Shown in pieces: positions 46,676-58,810 of a stretch of 64,000 nt of DNA. Made by a program: the position numbers and the translations under genes. The stretch's first letter is position 1. Each line of letters opens with the position of its first letter. Below the pieces are notes generated by a model. That model was not told the DNA's origin. It was given only the letters and a program-made list of their open reading frames with translations, and did not search any database. Source of the stretch: Porogramme epimiltina (lineage: Eukaryota > Basidiomycota > Agaricomycetes > Polyporales > Polyporaceae); contig FTLJ01000283.1 in assembly GCA_900155495.1 (NCBI GenBank), positions 62,001 to 126,000 of the forward strand, in the 5' to 3' direction.

Positions 46676-48356
46676 GAGGGCTCAGCCCGTGGAAGCAGAT
46701 ACGAATGGAGATCCGAGCGTGACGGACCACAGATATGAAAGAGCCTCGAGGGGAGGGACCAAGTCTCAAGAAATGTCGGTGTACAGTTGACGTCCAGCGG
46801 GCGCTTGAATGCTTTGTCAGCAAACGGGGACTACTTTCACTGGGCACTCAAACGCGTGTTTCGCATTTGTTTCTTCTTGACTACCACCAAATCTCTGACC
46901 CCTTAGTCTCGACATCCATTCCCCCTACACTTCATTTTCTGGGAGTCGTCGAGGCGAGGGTGGGATCCCACATTGGTCGTGCCCCTGCCCAGACTAGCTC
47001 TTGTGCTGCCTCGAGGAGCACTGAGCACTCACATCCCAAAATAGTCAGCTCACACGAGTTGAACTCGGCGCCTGTCGGGCTCATTCACACAGCTCAAGCA
47101 ACCACATGCTGCGGAGGGAACTTGTTCTCGGTCGGTCCGCCGTCCCTGCCCCAAACTTTTTTCTGTATGTGTCCTGCTCTCACACGCGCCAACGCTTCCA
47201 TACTCTGGCACATTGTTCGTGCCTGCGCATTTCACTTGTCTACCCACTGCGCCGCATCGGCGCTGTCTACTGCTGCCTGAGAACATAGATATCCGTGTAT
47301 GGGGATATCGGGCAGTCGTGAAATGATACCGCAAGATAGCAACGCGGTGGATGAGATAGTGGCCCTTCTCCGGAAGCCCAGCCAAAAAGAGTGCGGAGGT
47401 AAGCAGCATCCGAATCCCGAATCCCATGTGATCGTAATGCTTATGCACCTTTCATGCGGCAGGCAGTAGAATACAATGTATCTATAACTTGAGAAGCACA
47501 CTTTCCCAAAGCACCGGAAGCGCGTGGGCGCGCGAAGCTCGCGGCTCCAGCGTAGACGTTTTCCCCGATGGAAGCAGGTTTACCACATAACGGGGACGTA
47601 GCCTCCCACCCGAACGGGATGGAACTACTTACGCCAAGCTGCGGAACACCATCCGCGCGGTCCCTTTTCTCGGCGCGACCCCTAGACCCGGACCAGGCAA
47701 GATTGCCCTGTGAGCATTTGTTTACAGCTATCGCGATTGGGTAGAAACGATGTTAACATTCGTCGTACGTACGGCATGGTGCTGAATCTCATGACAATTC
47801 AGATATGCGCTAGCTTGCAGGCGCATCGGGCCGCTGAGAGAAGTTCCCCGACCTGACCATTTCATCCAGGATTAGGGCTTCGGGTGCCGAGAGAGCGCCG
47901 GGTTCTCCCCGTCGGGCTCCTCCTGGGACTAGAAGTTACACGAGTCGCACATGCCTGTGTGAGCGGCCGTCGATAACTTAGGTGCGTGGACCCCACCGCC
48001 ACTCCACAGGTTTACCCATCGCACTCACGTACTGAAGCCTGTTAGTTACCGACAGTCGCGTCACGCTGGAGGAATGTCGTACGCTCAATTGCGCGCGAAA
48101 GATGCGATTGTCGCAATTCGCTCAATGTGAAGTGCGAGTATGGCTATAGTCTTTTGAGGGCCGTGCTGGAATACGCGCACCTCCATGCTTGGCAGAACGA
48201 AGGGGCACGCGATAAGCCTCGCGCCAGGGACGTCAAACTTTCGTCCGTCGAGAAACGAGTGGCGTTTCTTATCGGCCAAAGGGAGGCTCTCATGTCCGGT
48301 ACAAGAACCTCGCACCCCACCTCTCACGTCCGCAGGTCGTCCCACCTCTGCCCGCC
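46676..48356. other. Intergenic, no gene seen
   Basis: This 1.7 kb region lies between the divergent RRP17 and oligopeptide transporter genes. No exon, domain or repeat is recognised on either strand. Confidence 0.45.
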
Positions 48357-51300
48357 ATGACGCACAACACCGTGGACACCGAGCGTAGCAGCAGCCCCGG
48401 CTCTCTTCCGACCAAGGAGGACATCGAGAAGCAGCCTATTCGTACGTCACTCGGTCTTTGCTCGCTTGTCCCCCTTGCTCACGTTCATCGCAGCGGGCAA
48501 GCTAGAGGAGGTAACGGAGTTTGATGACCCTAACATCGACAAGGAAGCCGTTCTTCTCGGTGAGCATCACTCAATCATCACTTATGGCACACGCCAACTG
48601 AATCTCGTCGTCCAGAGGATGACTCTCCCTATCCTGAGGTTCGCTCTGCGGTCGCTAACACCGACGACCCGAGTATGCCTGTCTCCTCCTTGCGCGTCTG
48701 GGTCATTGGTATTATCTGGGCTATCATTATCCCCGGCATGAATCAATTCTTCTTCTTCCGCTTCCCGAGCGTCACCGTGGGCGGCGTACGTGATCATCTT
48801 TCCACTCATTGTGGGGTTCATCTCTCACATCCTTCTTTATAGATTGTCGCTCAGCTCATCTCCTTCCCCGTCGGCCGCGCCTGGGCCAAGTTCCTCCCCA
48901 ACATCAAGATATTTGGTGTCCAGCTTAACCCCGGTCCTTTCACGGTCAAGGAGCATGTCCTCATTACGATCATGGCTAGTGTCGGGTCTGGCTCGGCTTA
49001 TGCGGTGCGTTTGCTGCTTGTCTGGCATTGTACGTCGCACTGACGGCACTGACGACACTGACGACATACAAACAGACAGATATTGTCGCAGTCCAACGTG
49101 TTTACTATAACCAGATCTATAGTTTTGGCTGTACGTGACATGCATCGGATTGCGTGTGGCCTTTAGAACTCATGAGTTCTGTCGTGATTAGACCAATGGA
49201 TGGTCGTCATGAGTACACAGCTGGTACGTCTCCAGCATCTTTCCACTAGGATTTCATTGACACGCTGCTGTTAGATTGGGTTTTCCATCGGTGGTATCGC
49301 TCGTCGCTTCCTTGTACAGCCTCCCTCAATGAGTGAGTTTCATTTCTGCTCTATGACGTGCCTATGGCCTGACTAAATGCGCTCAGTCTGGCCCGCCAAC
49401 CTCGTGACCTGCGCGCTCTTCAACACTCTCCATTCACAGCACTACGCGGGAGTCGGTAACCGTGGCGGTATAAGCCGCGAACGGTTCTTCTTCTACGCGT
49501 TTCTCGCTTCCGGATGTTGGTACTTCTTCCCGGGTTACATCTTCCAGGCCCTCTCGTTCTTCAACTGGGTCTGCTGGATTGCCCCGAATAACATTGTCGT
49601 CAACCAGCTGTTCGGCTACAGCAGCGGCTTGGTGAGTTGCTTCGGTGTGCAGGATGGCGCATGAACTCACGCGACTTGTAGGGCATGTCTTTGATCACGT
49701 TCGACTGGTCGCAAATCGCGTACATCGGGTCCCCCCTTGCTACGCCTTGGTGGGCGGAAGCCAATGTCGCTGCCGGCTTCGTATTCTTCTTCTGTAAGAT
49801 CCACGCCCTTGATAGGTCCCTACAGTGTTACTGACTCCCGACAGGGATCGTCACCCCAATCCTCTACTACTCGAACGCATGGTTCAGCCAGTTCATGCCG
49901 TAAGTTCTGTCTCTTAACTTTGTTAGACTGCCGTGACTCAACGTGGTGTTTAGCCTCTCCTCTCGCACGTCCTTCGACCGCTTCGGCCAATCGTATGACG
50001 TTTCGAAGATTATCAACCCCGATGCGACGCTCAACGTCGCGCTGTACGAGCAGTACAGCCCCCTCTTCCTTTCCACGACCTTCGCGCTCTCCTATGGCCT
50101 CTCCTTTGCTTCGATCACCGCCACGCTCATGCACACGTTCCTGTACTTCCGCAAGCAGATCTGGGTGCAGTCGAGGCGCTCGATGAGCGAGCAGCCGGAT
50201 ATCCACGCGCGCTTGATGTCCAAGTACCCCCAGGTTCCCGAATGGTGGTACATGATGATCTTCCGTGAGTACTTCGCGGACTAGTGGTGTACCCCGCACT
50301 AACGTATTCTTGTAGTTACAATGTTTGTCTTCGGCATCGTGTCGATTGAGGTGTGGAACACGCAGTTCCCTGTGTGGGCATTTGTGCTCGCCCTCATCAT
50401 CTGTAAGCTTCCACATGCTGTGATACACGTTTTTGTTGTATTCACGCTATCTCATAGCGTTCGTGTACACCATTCCGATTGGTATGATCCAAGCTATCAC
50501 GAACCAGCAGATCGGCCTCAAGTCAGTGATACCTCTAATTCCCTTTGCACCCCGCACTCACATTCGCCTAGCGTCATCACCGAGCTTGTGATTGGTTACG
50601 CCCTTCCTGGGCGCCCTATCGCGATGATGATGTTCAAGACCTGGGGGTACATCACCATGGCCCAGGCGCTCACCTTCGCCTCTGACTTCAAGCTCGGTCA
50701 CTACATGAAGATTCCTCCCCGTCCCATGTTCTGGGCGCAGGTCGTGGCGACCATCATTGCGGGCACTGTTCAGCTCGGCGTCCAAGCGTGGATGTTTACC
50801 AACATCCCTGATATGTGCGATCCGAGGCAGCCGAATGGTTTTATTGTGCGTATTGTCGCGCTAATATTTGTTCGAAAACTTGTACTCACGCGCACTGTCT
50901 GTCTAGTGCCCGTCGACACAAGTTTTCGGTACTGCTTCCATCATCTGGGGCGTTATCGGCCCCGCACGTCAGTTCTCGAAGGGCCAGATCTATTAGTGCG
51001 TTCAGTGCTCTTACGATACTCCGTCACGCAAACTCTGATAACCTCCACTTCCCTCTCACAGCGGCCTCGTGTACTTCTTCCTCATCGGTGCCCTCTGCCC
51101 CCTGGTCGGCTGGCTTATCACGCTCAAGTGGCCGAACTCATTTATGAAATACGTCAACTTCCCTGTCATCTTCAGCGGCACGGGTCTTATTCCGCCTGCG
51201 ACCGCATTCAACTACGTCCCCTGGACGATCGTCGGCTTTATCTTCAACTACGTCATCCGCCGCCGTCACTTCTCGTGGTGGACTAAGTACAACTGTACGC

Positions 51301-51631
51301 TCTCTCTCGTTTTGCCAATTCAAGGGGGATAACGTGGAGCTGACACTGACTTCGATTGTTCACAGACGTGTTGTCCGCTGCACTGGACTCGGGTGTCGCC
51401 GTTTCGGTGATCCTCATCTTCTTCATCTTGCAGTATCCGGCGAACGGCACCATCGGCCAAAGCACGATCCAGACATGGTGGGGCAACACCGTCTCGTTCG
51501 ACAACGCCGATGGCCGTGGAGACCCATTCAAGCCACTTGCACCTGGCGGGACCTTCGGGTGAGTTGCATGGTGTCTTTCGTGAGAGAATGTCTCTAACAC
51601 GGACACCGTTCGCAGACCGACGCACTGGTGA
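48357..51631 (+). CDS. OPT-family oligopeptide transporter
   Basis: This is a highly split gene with more than a dozen short introns. It begins MTHNTVDTERSSSPG and ends PTHW at the stop at 51629-51631. The cytosolic N-terminus leads to the OPT signature DSPYPEVRSAVANTDDP. About 14 membrane segments follow, among them SLRVWVIGIIWAIIIPGMNQ and FFYAFLASGCWYFFPGYIFQ. The conserved family motifs NPGPFTVKEHVLI and GHYMKIPPRPMFWAQ are intact, as is the late VNFPVIFSGTGLIPPATAFN. OPT proteins of the small-peptide clade carry tetra/pentapeptides or glutathione into the cell with protons. The sequence places it in that clade rather than the metal-siderophore YSL clade. Expected at the plasma membrane. 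No frameshift was noticed. Confidence 0.92.
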
Positions 51632-52421
51632 ACTTTCTGTTAGGGATATAATGTATCGGTATCAAGACTGTAACGACTCATGATGTGTTGTACGATGCGC
51701 GAATGAAGGACATGTCCGTATCACCGAATAAACGCCGCACTCATCGTAGCGGGTGCTGCTTTGTTCCATTGCGTAAGACGAAGAGCAGTGAAGGTTTGCA
51801 TGACTGTGTGAAGAGAGCTTCGCAGATTCCATGACGAAAGTGGACACATTTATGTGCGCAACCAGCGGACAGTAACCGGCGACCGAGTGAATTGTGTGGT
51901 TTAGAGCGGCGATCTGTGTATTCTTCTCCAGGCCTCCCCTAAATACATACACCACCTGTGCAGAGATTCAGATAGTAAGTCTTTTCAGATTCTACCCGGT
52001 GGTCACCGGCGTTTGGGGTCACCTGTGGCTAACCGCTTCTAAATTTAAATTTTTTAGGGACTTCCAACAACTGCTCCGTGTGTCGCCGTGGTCTCCGGCT
52101 GGGAACGACATTGAACGGCATGCCTTCTGTTCCATTCGCGTAGTCTAAGGCTACTATTCCAAGTGAAGATGATGCGCAGACGACCTGTTTATTCAGCACG
52201 AATCCCATGTGGTTCCGGCGGGATCCCAGCTTCCTTTCTTGACGTGACATTACTCGACCTCCCCCTAATGCTGGTTAACTACTTTGGCCCCAATGATTTC
52301 TGCAGGCAGTTCTATCACCTGGTATATAAATGAAGCTCATATTCTTGCTACACTCCAGCGAAGGCCCCTCTCGCCGCCCTCGCCCACACCCTCTTATTCA
52401 TCTCTCATCTACGTGGCCACT
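51632..52421. promoter_or_regulatory. OPT 3' UTR and ADH promoter
   Basis: About 790 bases. A poly(A)-like AATAAA lies at 51727-51732, about 95 bases after the OPT stop. A TATA box (TATATAAA, about 52322-52329) is close to 95 bases before the ADH start. No coding exon is seen. Confidence 0.5.
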
Positions 52422-53759
52422 ATGGCCCAGTCTCTTCCTCATCCCGACTCATACACAGCGTGGGCGTTCCTTGAACGCGGCGGTGAGCTGGAGAAGATCA
52501 CCATGCCGTGGAAGGATCCCGAGGAGAACCACATCGTCGTTCAAGTCCTTGCATGTGGGGTGTGCGGAAGGCGAGTCTCCGAGTTTCACCTCCCCTCCTC
52601 TCCCCGCCTGGTATGTTGACGGTGGCTCATTCTCAGCGACCAGCATGTCACCAACGGATCTTTCCCAATCTCCTACCCGCGCATTCCGGGGCACGAAATT
52701 GTGGGTGTCGTAGCGGCCATCCCAACAACTGAGACCACGTGGAAGCTCGGACAACACGTTGGAGGTGGCTGGCACGGCGGCCACTGCCACCGCTGCGAGC
52801 GCTGCCGCATCGGCGACTTCGTCACATGCATTCAGGAGGACATCAACGGTCAGGATCTTCAGCGCCCTGTACTCTACTAGCTGGTCGCTCACTCGAGGAC
52901 ACGCAGGAGTCCTCCGCGATGGTGGGTACGCTGAGTACGTGACCCTTCGCACGGAAGCCGTCGTTGCTGTCCCGGAGGACATGGACCCAGCTGAAGCTGC
53001 ACCACTGCTGTGCGCCGGTATCACCTGCTTCAGTAAGCGTATCTCGCTTTAAGCCATGCTTCTTTCTTACCCCGTCCATTAGATTCCCTTCGGCACATGA
53101 ACGCCACGCCCCCGGACCTTGTCGCTGTGCACGGTATCGGGTATGTCTCCCTGGTTCCTCCTTGGTATAGCAGTTGCTTACCATCGACGTTCTCTCTCTG
53201 CACAACCCAGGGGTCTTGGGCATCTTGCGATCCAAATTGCAAGCGCAATGGGCTTCCGTGTCGTAGCGCTCTCTTCGGGTCCCTCTAAGGAGTCCCTTGC
53301 CCTCTCCCTCGGCGCCCATAACTTCATCGACGGCGCCGCACAAGACCAAGGTGCAGCCCTCCAAGCGCTTGGAGGGGCAAAGGTCGTCATAGAAACCGTT
53401 CAAGACGCCGCTACGATCCAGAAGGTAATGCCAGGACTCGCGATTGAGGGAACGCTGCTCCTTATCGCGCTCGAAGCGGCACCGATCGCAGTCTCGCCCC
53501 GTGAGTGACGTTCGGCACATCATGAGACTGGCGCAGGAATCCTGACGCTGTGGATGGGACAGTCGAGATGGTGATGAAGAGGCTGTCTGTGCGCGGTTGG
53601 GCGGTCGGACATGCGAAGGACAATGAAGACACGCTGGCATTTGCGCAGGCCCATGGTGTCAAGTGTATGGTGGAGAAATTCCCGCTGGAGAGGGCGAGGG
53701 AGGCGTACGACCGCCGGAGCTCTGCACGTTTCCGCGCCGTAATTGTCCCGGACATGTGA
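52422..53759 (+). CDS. Zinc-dependent alcohol dehydrogenase (MDR family)
   Basis: Six exons (52422-52570, 52637-52848, 52898-53032, 53083-53140, 53211-53500, 53527-53759; 1,077 nt) give 358 residues. The catalytic-zinc region reads LACGVCGSDQHV and RIPGHEIVGVV. The structural-zinc loop HCHRCERCRIGDFVTC holds all four cysteines (C-x2-C-x2-C-x7-C). The NAD(P) Rossmann motif is VHGIGGLGHLAIQIASAMG. GGYAEYVTLRTEAV and PEDMDPAEAAPLLCAGITC are typical linkers of yeast-like ADH/propanol-preferring enzymes. Intron 1 starts with GC instead of GT (AAG|GCGAGT), and the reading frame requires it. The last acceptor (53525-53526) is chosen because it alone keeps the frame of DGTVEMVMKRLSVRG. Reversible oxidation of a primary alcohol with NAD(P) is expected; its exact substrate is unknown. 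Confidence 0.88.
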
Positions 53760-54250
53760 AGGCCCCTGAATCCCGGAACACCATGCCGAGATTGGTTTAG
53801 CAGATACGCGTAATGTAACAACATTGGGATATCCGGAGATTGTGGCGAGCATGGCGAACGACGAAATATATTCCATGGACTACAGTGCAGCCGATTGTCT
53901 TCCCCTGGGATACCCACGGGGACCTGGTCCACGTCAGCCGCAATCCAGACGAACCTTCGGGGTGTTGGAGCAAACCTTGTATGCTCTTTTTAGAGAATGT
54001 AGTATCCTATTTGGGCGTCCTGACAGACACAGCGGAGTAAGATAGTGTATAGAGCGGGATATCCAGAGGTCTAGTACACGTGCTGTCATTTCACGAACCT
54101 CCGGAAATTCGTTATCCGGATTCAGCAGCGTAAACTAAAAAAAAAAAAAAAGCTGGAGGGACCTTTGGTCTCCAAGGACGATTGAGAGACGGAGGACCAC
54201 CCTTTGGACGGCCGTGAGCTTTATGTTCTACCAAAAAACGGGTAGATAAC
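53760..54250. other. Convergent 3' region
   Basis: About 490 bases lie between the ADH stop and the end of the second four-helix-bundle gene. A run of 15 A on the plus strand at about 54137-54151 equals a T-run followed by AG on the minus strand. It could be the polypyrimidine tract of a further minus-strand intron. Confidence 0.4.
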
Positions 54251-55292
54251 TTACTGTGAACCCGATTTGAAGCACCTATTTGGACATATGTTAGAGTAAG
54301 TGCTCTGCGTCCTCCGCCGCCGCCGCCTAGCGTGTACTCCAAGAGACAGGGGGAGCGAATTTGACCGATGAGGGGAGAGGGGTGTGCATGGGGCTCCGGG
54401 GGGCGTTTCTGTCTGCGAAATCTCTACGATTGGTGTAGCAAGCACAGGGGCCTGGGAACGTGGAGCGGTGACAGTGGTGGAGGTAGAGGAGTGAATAGAT
54501 GGCGAAGGGTGGCCTTGCGACTCTGTATGGGACGTGGTACAGTCACAATCTGGTGAGAATGCTTTGATCTTACGGGTGTGTCTCGTCATCGTCATGTTTT
54601 GACTCAAGACACCATTGAGCTGTATAGCATTGTTAGAATTTTAATGCTTATCTCTATCACCTGTCACGACGTACATGGAATAGTAAGAATGCATTACGGA
54701 GTGCTCTCCTTTGATTGGAAATCATTTCTGCATTGACTCCTCGATGCATGAGCATTGTCAATAGAGACTTGCGACTCAATTCTTCTACTGTCTTTGCAAT
54801 CTCGACTAATGTCCTAAGGTATCGGCATCACGGTCAGCATATCAGAGTATAGTAATTGGGGACGGGCCTTACTTATAAAAACTGTCACATGCCTTTCTAA
54901 ATTTCTCGTCCAAGTCGTTCCAGTCATCCTCTGTGACGATTACTTGCGCGAGAGCTTCAATGATTTTCCCAGCTTCGCACACTAACTCCCGAGCCTCGTC
55001 GCAATTTCGTCTGATGTCCTGGAAAGAGGAGAGCCGTGTAGTCGATGTTTCCGAGACAAGGCGCTTGAAGACGCACCTCCGCATACTGTATAGTTCTGAG
55101 AGCAATCTCCGCCGTCGCCTGAACAAACGGCACGCTCGCGCTGGTCAGAGCTAAGAACTCTAGCGACAACTTCATCGCAGCCAGCCCTGGCAGATAGGAA
55201 GGCGAGCGAAGCCTCAATTTCCGTAGTTTCAACATCCTTGAGATCGTGGGACGTGGGAACGAAAAGCGTGAAGAATCTAAGGAGAGCCGCAT
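54251..55292 (-). pseudogene. Four-helix-bundle (MLKL/HeLo-like) gene, copy 2, apparent +1 frameshift
   Basis: This is a paralog of the gene at 30995-32128. Exons by comparison: 55292-55077, 55018-54873, 54814-54675 and 54619-54251. Exon 1 gives YLPGLAAMKLSLEFLALTSA and TAEIALRTIQYAE. Exon 2 gives DIRRNCDEARELVCEAGKII and ALAQVIVTEDDWNDLDEKF. Introns fall at the same places as in copy 1 (after QYAE, after the second helix, before the last exon). Exon 3 is 140 nt against 139 nt in copy 1. It begins in the frame KTLVEIAKTVEE but its end, SNQRRALRNAFLLFH, which parallels copy 1's TDARQALSHAIVVFQ, is in another frame. The spliced reading hits TAA near 54690. Exon 4 stays open (Ser/Thr/Pro-rich, then RRRRRR) to 54251. 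Either one inserted base has broken the gene or there is a sequencing error. A shorter protein ending in exon 3 remains possible. Confidence 0.55.
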
Positions 55293-56323
55293 TTGTGCCT
55301 TGTAGGACGGCGGGGTTGTGTACGCCGGGTTAGCCGCACAACATACTGGCACCTACGGTATATAACCCTAGGGTACAGCCCTTCCACCCTTTACGGTATA
55401 TTTCCAGAAAGTGACGGAAATTATGAGACTGACAGTGGATCCTTGGTTTCCAAATATCACGGGTAAGTTTGCGGGTTGCCATGCATACCGACCGAGTTAG
55501 AAAGTTGCCCCAGGAAACGTCTAATCAGCTAGATGGCATGACCATACTAGTCATATTGAGAAGTCTTCAAATGTCGATGGATTGTCTGGGAAGCTAGGGG
55601 GAGTATGGACTGTGACAGTGATGATGCATGAGGGTGGAGGGGAGGTGGCACTTGAAGGCAGTGCATACCTGACGCATGGATACATTTCATTAATATATAA
55701 TATTTAATCGGACTCGCCCTTAACAAATGCTGCACGCGCTATATGCTTCGATAGCATGTTATGTTGTGCAGGCCGTCAACATGGGTATCATTCATGAGTT
55801 TCACATTCTTCAAGACATGATCTCTTCAGACATGGGCAGGCTGCAACAGTAGGAAAATTCGTTCAACTAAGAAACGCGATCGCTGTCAAGTTGCCGAGAC
55901 TTCTAGATTTAGACATCTGGGTGGAAACAACAATCGGGTGTCACTAGAGATCTGCAATGGTCGTGGGGCACTAATCAGATCAACGAGAAGCGGACATTTC
56001 GAAAGATGAACTTGAGACGTTCGGGGTTTAGAACACACGGTATGTATTATATCATGCGCCACCAGGGAGGAGTTACGATACATTACACGGAGAAAACACA
56101 ACGTACGTATGTGGTATGACAACGGTTCTACAACATCTTAACCCGGGTCCTTGGAATGAGCGGCACGCAGCCGATCTATCACGGAGGCAAGAGAGATCGC
56201 CTCGTTATCCGAGCTGGACTGGCCAACTCCTGGGATACAGCCTTCAACGTGTCCAGTGGTAGAGTAGCCATTAACCTGCTCGCGCCCGTAGGTGACACGA
56301 AGCCTAGGTGCAGTGGCGACGCT
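55293..56323. other. Intergenic, no gene seen
   Basis: About 1 kb and rather AT-rich for this window. It covers the promoter of the copy 2 four-helix-bundle gene and the 3' UTR of the next minus-strand gene. No coding exon is recognised. Confidence 0.45.
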
Positions 56324-57262
56324 TCAGACTGGATTCGGATGAGGAAGCCGCCACGAGGTGGGGAACGCGGGCGGAGCAGGGGATACCCACTCTTGCGGCC
56401 GGGACACCGCGCCCACTCTCGCCGCACTTTTCCGAGAGTCTTCACGGTGTTGACGCGCGCTCTGCATGCGTTGCGGGACATCGAGACGGTTCAGGGTGGA
56501 CCCGTCGTCGAACCACATGAAAGAGGATGTGTCCTCGGTCGGAGGAGCTGGAGGGAGAGATGGGTACTGTGGTGGAGGAACCGCCGAGCGCGGCGCAGGA
56601 TGGTTGTCCTCATGGGGTGGGGAAGCCGGACTTCCGTCGCTTGGGTGGACGATAATGGACGGGATCGGGGGCAGGGGCGCACGGCGTAGGAATGTGGGCA
56701 GGAAACGCTGCCAGCCGCGAGCGCCAGTCTTTGCTTCACTGGACGCTGGGAGGGAAGCGATAGCGTGCGCACTGGAGTACTTGGCGTCGACGGAGTCGAG
56801 AGGCTCGAGGCTGACTTTGTTGCTGTGCTTGCTGTCACTGAGCCCGAAGACGCTCAGGAGTTGGTTGCGGAGAGGTCGTTTGGGGTGGACGACAAGAACG
56901 GGCCACGATTGGTCCTCAGGCTCGGTACGCATAGAGTAGGGAAGGAGGGACGCATCGCCGGAGCTACCGTCTTCGGGGATGGTAGGGGAGAAAAGCTTGT
57001 CTTCATGCGCAGAGATACCTTCGAGCTCTGCCACATCCTCGACATCAACTTCCGTGGAGGGTCTTTGGGGCTGAGCCGGAGGCTGAGATGCGGCTGCATG
57101 CTGGAGGGAGGTGCGGTAGACGGAGATAGCCATAGAGCCGACGCAGACGAAGAAGAGGACGAGGCAGAGGCCTAGGGCTACGTCGCTGAGGGGGGTGAAG
57201 ATCTTGCTTGCCGCGGAGTTTGAGGATTCGGAGGGTGCGGCAGAGTGTTCAACGGATGGCAT
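56324..57262 (-). CDS. N-anchored hypothetical membrane protein, single exon
   Basis: An uninterrupted frame of 312 residues starts at ATG 57262 and stops at 56324. A membrane helix lies near the N-terminus (SDVALGLCLVLFFVCVGSMA, about residues 26-46). It follows a short Ser/Ala-rich start and precedes a long Pro/Ser-rich region with no predicted fold. Features are PLPPIPSIIVHPSD, PPPQYPSLPPAPPTEDTSSF and a basic-rich tail. The PPxY-like PPPQY could bind a WW-domain ubiquitin ligase such as Rsp5, although the exact PPxY is PPQY here. I do not recognise a family. The lack of introns is unusual in this window but coding is supported by the continuous frame and codon bias. Confidence 0.68.
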   Translation of the reverse strand: MPSVEHSAAPSESSNSAASKIFTPLSDVALGLCLVLFFVCVGSMAISVYRTSLQHAAASQPPAQPQRPSTEVDVEDVAELEGISAHEDKLFSPTIPEDGSSGDASLLPYSMRTEPEDQSWPVLVVHPKRPLRNQLLSVFGLSDSKHSNKVSLEPLDSVDAKYSSAHAIASLPASSEAKTGARGWQRFLPTFLRRAPLPPIPSIIVHPSDGSPASPPHEDNHPAPRSAVPPPQYPSLPPAPPTEDTSSFMWFDDGSTLNRLDVPQRMQSARQHREDSRKSAARVGAVSRPQEWVSPAPPAFPTSWRLPHPNPV

Positions 57263-58198
57263 GGCCGCTGAGAAGTCTTGAGTAACAAAGCACGTACGAG
57301 AGCGTGGCGAGATCCTAAGCTGTTACAAGAGAACCAAGATGCCGCAGGGGGTTGAGTCTCTGTTGACCTGGTCGCGCTGAAAGGTCAGCCGCAGGTGACT
57401 GTTGCACACTACTGTCATGTCAGTCAGCAACTGCGGTTGTGAAAAGGCCCGAACACATACAAAATAGACCAGACTAGAAGGCGTGTCATCCTCCTTCGAC
57501 CCGACTTGCGCTGCCGGGTGACCGACTTGAAAGCTGAGTGGCTGGTGGCATATTCACCTCTATATCTCCTTTGTCGAGATGGGAGAACAGGGTTTAGTAC
57601 TGAGTGACACGGGAGGAGAGTGAGGTTTTGACTATTGACTCTTGCCGAGGCTTCTGAGTTTGCAGCTCTGTGGGCAGACTGAAGCACGTGACACAGTGTG
57701 AGAATTATTGACGCGACGCGTCAGCGGATAGCGCCCAAACAGCGCTTTTAATGCGCGCACCATGCCACCACGACCCTCGAACGGCGCGTCCACGCCCCAG
57801 CTCAATGGTAGCACCGAGTACCTTCCCAATCCCATGTAACGTCAGACAAACATGAGCTCACGGAGGACCTTCGCAGTCAGTCGCACGATGCAGTGCATTT
57901 GTAGTGCCACGACTCTCGCAGAAGCCTTCAACAATGGTATACACCACAAGCTGTGCTCGTCGAGGGATCTCACGGGCGATGATTTGAGTTCAGAAGTGCA
58001 GGTATGACTCGGACGCACATCCCGTGCTCGTCAACGGGATCTACAGCTACTATTGCCTTTAGTAAGCGTCCCTGCCTCTCCCACACACGAGTCACCGAAC
58101 CCCGGTTTAAACTCATGTTGACGCCTTTCAATCACAGATATACCCGTCTCCTCCCATAGTTGAAACAACCCGGTTCTCATTACCCTCCCACGCTAGAG
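57263..58198. other. Intergenic, no gene seen
   Basis: About 940 bases between divergent genes. It contains the promoters of the N-anchored protein (minus) and the small membrane protein (plus). No exon is recognised. Confidence 0.45.
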
Positions 58199-58810
58199 AT
58201 GGGCCACTTACCATCCGCCGCAACCTTCACTCCGGTGGTGCTCGTCGTCGTCATCGTCGTCGTCATCGGCATATCATGCTGTTTATCGTTTCGCGCACAG
58301 GTCGCTCTTAGGCCAGCGCCATTTGCCTCGACGCTCCTATGGAGACCCGCCCAACGACGGCCGCGGCTTTGGGATGTGCACGTTAGCCCTACAAGCTGCT
58401 CACGTGGGATAGCGGCTCGGGAGGCTGGGGGTGGCGCACGATGGGCGGAGTTACAGGTGCGCACAGTCCCTGACATGCATAGATAGACTGAGGCTGACCG
58501 AACCATGCAGCCTCTCTCCGTGGAGCAAGTGCCATTAATCGCTGTGTCGGATACGAGGTCTCGAGCCAACGACATTCCTGGTAGTGGCACCTGGAACACG
58601 GTGATTGACGAACGCTCAGTTCCCCGCAATCACACTACCCTTCAAATGGAACCGCCGCTTGCCCCGTTTCGTGTGGCAATCATCGTCATGATGCCCTCAC
58701 CTCCTTCGGTTCGCTCCAAAATTGCCTCCTTCCAGTTGGGCGGAAGTAGCGAAGCGCCCAATCCGCTGGTGTCTTCGCGCTCGTTTTGCATCGGCGTAGC
58801 GGATCTGTAA
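58199..58810 (+). CDS. Small single-pass membrane protein, W-x-x-L-Q family, second member
   Basis: Two exons (58199-58456 and 58511-58810; 558 nt) encode 185 residues. The membrane helix is VVLVVVIVVVIGISCCLSF, near the N-terminus, followed by RRPRLWDVHVSP. This is the counterpart of KPKMWEV in the gene at 12746-13329. Exon 1 closes with RWAELQ at the GTGCGC donor, the same place and phase as NWEHLQ there. Exon 2 opens PLSVEQVPLI (PLSLEQDLPL there). The C-terminal block is FRVAIIVMMPSPPSV … FCIGVADL, matching RISVFIAMPSSH … ELCFGLAEV. Family membership is thus clear though function is unknown. A decayed duplicate of exon 1 lies about 1.5 kb downstream. Confidence 0.75.

Noticed and set aside
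51760..52150. Weak similarity between two intergenic stretches around TTGTTCCATTGCG and CTGTTCCATTCGCG
   Set aside because: The match is short and interrupted; too little to call a repeat by eye.
54137..54151. A15 run as a retroposon poly(A) tail
   Set aside because: No target-site duplication or reverse-transcribed gene body beside it; on the minus strand it reads as a T-tract followed by AG, better explained as an intron end.
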